This document shows, piece by piece, positions 6,498 to 9,131 of a DNA stretch of 9,131 nucleotides. The stretch lies in contig PLZZ01000167.1 of the NCBI GenBank assembly GCA_003153585.1, positions 11,368 to 20,498 on the forward strand. Direction: 5' to 3'. Below the pieces are notes generated by a model. The model made no database searches. It saw nothing but the letters and a program-made list of their open reading frames with translations, and was not told where the DNA came from. The translations under genes and the position numbers were made by a program. How positions within the stretch are numbered: position 1 is the first letter of the stretch; the number at the start of each line of letters is the position of its first letter. This DNA comes from Acidobacteriota bacterium. Its GTDB lineage: Bacteria; Acidobacteriota; Terriglobia; Acidiferrales; UBA7541.

Positions 6498-6612
6498 ACC
6501 GCTGTACCTCTGCAGATTTGCTATCCACGCTAGCCACTAGAAATGCTGGTCCTTCCCATAATTTTACTGCAGCTGGGACCACCACATCCAATTGTAGCAT
6601 TCCGCAAGCTCC

Positions 6613-6630
6613 GGTCCCGCAATCGGGACT
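6613..6630. promoter_or_regulatory. Hairpin-forming inverted repeat in a divergent intergenic region
   Basis: GTCCCG (6614-6619) and CGGGAC (6624-6629) form a perfect six-base inverted repeat with loop CAAT, extended by a G-T pair. It lies in the 179-base gap between two divergent genes, 47 bases before the plus-strand gene and 116 before the kinase gene. On the plus strand TTTCC follows. A TAGAAT at 6651-6656 could be a -10 box for the plus-strand gene, without a clear -35. The repeat may be an operator or a leader hairpin. Confidence 0.35.
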
Positions 6631-6676
6631 TTCCATTCCCGGATAAGCTGTAGAATGGCCGAGTGGGCCGCTACGC

Positions 6677-6955
6677 ATGAATGCCAAGCGCATACTCCTT
6701 ACAGCGATTGCCATACTCTTGGTGATCTTCATAGCTGACTGGGCATGGTTCTTGCACCGCTCGAGCAACCCCGCAGTCGGCAACGCTCTGGGGTCGGTGA
6801 CTTACTATTACGCGAGCGCGCTCAAGGACGGCAAGGCCGAAGTCTATTTTGATCAGCCTCAAACCGAAGTGTGCGTCCATTCACTTTTCCCTCATTCCGG
6901 GCACAACCCGTGTTGGTACGCGAGCCGACGAAGTAACGTAAGGACCATCGACTAA
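6677..6955 (+). CDS. Small membrane-anchored protein with Cys/His-rich C-terminus, function unknown
   Basis: This 92-residue protein begins with a basic residue pair and one hydrophobic helix (about 5-25), a signal anchor or uncleaved signal. The rest would lie outside the cytoplasm. The outer part has a short strand-like segment, VTYYYASALKDGKAEVYF (41-58), then a compact C-terminal motif: C66, H68, F71-P72-H73, G75, H76, P78-C79-W80. I recall small Acidobacteriota proteins with the same arrangement (an RYYAVPLKNG-like segment followed by C-x4-LFPH-x-G-x-x-PCWY), so this looks like a real conserved gene and not a chance frame. The cysteines and histidines could bind a metal or form a disulfide. 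This is inference. No strong Shine-Dalgarno is seen before the ATG at 6677, so the start is moderately certain. It may be transcribed alone, since 75 bases separate it from the ABC transporter genes. Confidence 0.68.
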   Translation: MNAKRILLTAIAILLVIFIADWAWFLHRSSNPAVGNALGSVTYYYASALKDGKAEVYFDQPQTEVCVHSLFPHSGHNPCWYASRRSNVRTID

Positions 6956-6962
6956 CACGTCT

Positions 6963-6987
6963 CAATCCGTGGGACCACGCAATCCGT
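6963..6987 (+). promoter_or_regulatory. Direct repeats and a small palindrome upstream of the ABC operon
   Basis: CAATCCGT occurs at 6963-6970 and again at 6980-6987, a 17-base period. Between and overlapping them is an inverted repeat, CGTGG-GA-CCACG (6968-6979). The element sits 44 bases before the start of the ABC ATPase gene. The arrangement could be an operator. No good -35/-10 pair was found beside it. Confidence 0.3.
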
Positions 6988-7030
6988 AGTTTCATCCTCA
7001 GAAAACCGTAGTAGGCTGTGCGGTGAAAAT

Positions 7031-8770
7031 ATGACTCCGCCAATGGCCGAAAAACTTCAAGAGCTTCTGTCCCAAAGGAAATGGGAACCCTCGTTCGAGT
7101 TGCTGCGAGGATTGAGCCCCAGTGCCGCTGCGGATCTGATTATGGGCATGCGGTTTGAAGAGCAGCAACTTCTGTTCCGGCAACTCCCGATTCCACTGGC
7201 GGCCACGATTATCAATCATCTGCCGTATTTCCATGCATACGTCTTACTGCATTCGCGGCCTGTTCAAGAAATGGCCTCGATTGTGGAGGCGATGAAGCCA
7301 GGGGAGCGAGACCATTTTCTGGACGCGCTGCCCGAGGAAGCCTGGACGTCGTTGATGGACGAGCTCGCCGAGGCGGGTTCCGACGCCGCCTCGGGAGCGG
7401 CGGAAATATCTGAGGTTGCGCAAGAAAAAGAGATTGCTGCGCAGCCCGCGGCTGACGAGAAGCCGATTATTGAAGCGAGGGGAATCGAAAAGAGTTTTAA
7501 GCAGAAGGATGGAAGCGACATTCAGGTGATCGCGCCTGTTGATTTGTCGTTGGAGTCGGGCACGATTATCGCTCTGCTGGGGCCATCCGGCTCTGGGAAA
7601 TCCACCTTGCTGCGAATTCTCTCAGGTTTGGCTGCGCCGACGGCGGGCGAAGTGCTCTGGCATGGGGAGCCTTTGGGAGCGTGCAGTCCCAACGTCGCGA
7701 TTGTGTTTCAAAGCTTCGCGTTGTTCCCGTGGCTTACGGTACTGGAAAACGTGGAGTCGCCGTTGCTCGCGCGTGGCATGGAGCATGACGAGCGGCATCG
7801 CCGCGCCTTGAAAGCTTTGGATTCGGTGGGATTGAAAAATTTTGAAACCGCCTATCCGAAAGAATTATCCGGCGGAATGAAACAGCGCGTGGGATTCGCG
7901 CGGGCCTTGGCCGTGGAGCCGGAAGTCTTATTCATGGACGAGCCGTTTTCTGCGTTAGACGTGTTGACTGCGGAAAACCTGCGCGGCGATTTGATGGAGC
8001 TATGGCTGGCGAAAAAAATCCCCACTCGCAGCATTTTTATCGTGACTCACAACATTGAGGAAGCAGTCTTATTGGCGGACCGCGTGATCGTCCTGGGACG
8101 CAATCCCGCGCGTATCAGAGCGGATTTTCGCATTGCCCTGCCGCAGCCGAGAGACCGGAAATCGGCCGCTTTCTTTCCCTACGTCGATTACATTTACAAA
8201 GTGATGACCAAGCCGGAACTTACGCTTGCGCCGCCTTCGGCCACCGCCAAGCAACCCACTCCGATGCTGCCTCACGCGCGGCCCGGAGGCGTTGCGGGCC
8301 TGCTCGAACTCTTGATGGACCGCGGGGGAGAAGAGGACCTTTATCACGTGGCCGAGACGCTTTTGCTCGAAGTGGACGACCTACTTCCGATTCTGGATGC
8401 TGCAACCATGCTGGCCTTCGCCACCGCTCATGAAGGAGACGTCAAGATTACGCCGCCGGGGAGAACCTTTGCCGAAGCGGATATTCCCACTCGAAAGCGT
8501 TTGTTCCGCGAAGCGTTGACGCACGTGCCGTTGATGCAGCAAATCGTTACGGCTCTGGAGAATAAGTCCGACCACACCATGCCCGTGGAATTTTTCCGCG
8601 ATTTGCTGGACGAGCGCCTTCCGGCCCACGACGTGGAGCAGCAGATCGAAACCGCATTAAATTGGGGCCGCTACGCGGACATCTTCACCTATGACTCGGC
8701 TAGCGATCGGCTGCGATTAATTCTCGCCGGAGAAGCCGCGAATTCCCAGGAAGCTGCTCCGCTGCACTGA
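7031..8770 (+). CDS. ABC transporter ATPase with MgtE_N-like N-terminal and AAA-associated C-terminal domains
   Basis: This 579-residue protein is about twice the length of a plain ABC ATPase and has three parts. Residues 7-113 are a leucine-rich helical repeat region (LLRGLSPSAAADLIMGMRFE, then IVEAMKPGERDHFLDALPEE) resembling the MgtE N-terminal domain. A linker rich in Ala and Glu (114-143) follows. Residues 146-370 are a full NitT/TauT-type ATPase: Walker A GPSGSGKST (184-192), Q-loop Q227, signature LSGGMKQR (279-286), Walker B VLFMDEP (299-305), D-loop SALD (307-310) and switch H340. Residues about 418-565 match the AAA-associated C-terminal domain found in a subgroup of these ATPases. 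It powers the permease encoded next. The two genes overlap by one base (TGATG), implying translational coupling. The ATG at 7031 has only a weak GGTGA ahead of it, and an ATG at 7043 is an alternative. The transported substrate cannot be read from the sequence. The MgtE-like region hints at, but does not prove, regulation by a divalent cation. Confidence 0.9.
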   Translation: MTPPMAEKLQELLSQRKWEPSFELLRGLSPSAAADLIMGMRFEEQQLLFRQLPIPLAATIINHLPYFHAYVLLHSRPVQEMASIVEAMKPGERDHFLDALPEEAWTSLMDELAEAGSDAASGAAEISEVAQEKEIAAQPAADEKPIIEARGIEKSFKQKDGSDIQVIAPVDLSLESGTIIALLGPSGSGKSTLLRILSGLAAPTAGEVLWHGEPLGACSPNVAIVFQSFALFPWLTVLENVESPLLARGMEHDERHRRALKALDSVGLKNFETAYPKELSGGMKQRVGFARALAVEPEVLFMDEPFSALDVLTAENLRGDLMELWLAKKIPTRSIFIVTHNIEEAVLLADRVIVLGRNPARIRADFRIALPQPRDRKSAAFFPYVDYIYKVMTKPELTLAPPSATAKQPTPMLPHARPGGVAGLLELLMDRGGEEDLYHVAETLLLEVDDLLPILDAATMLAFATAHEGDVKITPPGRTFAEADIPTRKRLFREALTHVPLMQQIVTALENKSDHTMPVEFFRDLLDERLPAHDVEQQIETALNWGRYADIFTYDSASDRLRLILAGEAANSQEAAPLH

Positions 8771-9131
8771 TGCCTCGCGCTAAAACATCGGCGGGAGTCT
8801 TGACCTGGGGAACCATCCCGCGAGCTGTGCCATCCATCCTGCAAGACCTCCCGATTATTTTCGCGGGGTTCGCGCTGTTTTACGCCTTGCTGTCCATGAC
8901 TCATTACTGGATGGCGCCGGCGAATGCGGGGACTGCAATCCAATTGCGGGTGGGTGCGCTGCCGAAGTATGCGATGTTTTCCGTGTTACGCATCGCAATA
9001 GCTTATGTATTCAGCCTGGCGTTCACTCTGGTGTATGGCTATATCGCAGCGTATAACGCGAGAGCTGAAAAATTCATGATTCCATTGCTCGACACGCTAC
9101 AGTCAATTCCGGTTCTAAGTTTCCTGCCCGG
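8770..9131 (+). CDS. ABC transporter permease, N-terminal part (runs off the right edge)
   Basis: The frame opens at an ATG that overlaps the ATPase stop codon by one base and stays open to the end of the window (120 complete codons). A polar N-terminus is followed by a membrane helix (about 27-47, LPIIFAGFALFYALLSMTHYW), a short outer loop and another long hydrophobic stretch (about 69-94, including AIAYVFSLAFTLVYGYIAAY). After that comes KFMIPLLDTLQSIPVLSFLPG (101-121), characteristic of NitT/TauT-type (SsuC/TauC-like) permeases: the helix and P-x-x-x-F-L-P segment ahead of the coupling region. From memory, proteins of this exact type are often long, with two permease domains in one chain, but the window ends too early to show it. 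The partner is the adjacent ATPase. The substrate is unknown. Confidence 0.88.
   Translation, partial: MPRAKTSAGVLTWGTIPRAVPSILQDLPIIFAGFALFYALLSMTHYWMAPANAGTAIQLRVGALPKYAMFSVLRIAIAYVFSLAFTLVYGYIAAYNARAEKFMIPLLDTLQSIPVLSFLP

Noticed and set aside
1..9131. CRISPR array, tRNA, rRNA, insertion sequence or prophage remnant
   Set aside because: I saw no regularly spaced repeats, no tRNA-like cloverleaf, no terminal inverted repeats with a transposase, and no phage genes. The region reads as ordinary chromosome.

Overview
The window looks like a chromosomal segment of a moderately GC-rich, probably soil-dwelling bacterium. My best guess is Acidobacteriota (Terriglobia-like). The guess rests on resemblance, from memory, of two small unnamed proteins (1884-2435 and 6677-6955) to proteins common in that phylum, and on the mix of Ku, DUF892, DUF1003 and DUF3309 genes. 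No 16S or other phylogenetic marker is present, so the placement is inference. I see no insertion sequence, integrase, tRNA, rRNA or CRISPR array. No gene-free stretch exceeds 300 bases.

Layout. The left edge carries the 3' part of a plus-strand PAP2-type phosphatase with all three catalytic motifs. Then come seven genes on the minus strand, read right to left in transcription order: a soluble PAS sensor histidine kinase (6497-5292), a 51-residue DUF3309 membrane peptide (5098-4943), the end-joining protein Ku (4839-3994), a DUF1003 membrane protein (3892-3362), a DUF892/YciE-like ferritin-fold protein (3199-2648), a small exported protein of unknown function (2435-1884) and a type II NADH dehydrogenase (1806-520). 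Gaps are 77 to 213 bases, so this is a co-oriented neighbourhood and not a tight operon. Several gaps hold inverted repeats. Right of a divergent intergenic region, the plus strand has a 92-residue membrane-anchored protein with a Cys/His-rich tail. It is followed by an ABC transporter operon: an ATPase with extra domains at both ends, overlapping by one base with the start of its permease, which runs off the right edge.

How the genes may work together. Ku (double-strand-break repair), the DUF892 ferritin-like protein and the DUF1003 and DUF3309 membrane proteins belong to families often seen in stress or stationary-phase contexts. Their shared orientation suggests a stress-survival cluster, possibly sensed by the nearby kinase. 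This is inference. NDH-2 is ordinary respiratory metabolism.

The most notable object is the ATPase at 7031-8770. A helical N-terminal region resembling the Mg2+-sensing N domain of MgtE channels precedes a complete NitT/TauT-type ABC ATPase and a C-terminal AAA-associated domain. No substrate-binding protein is visible beside it.
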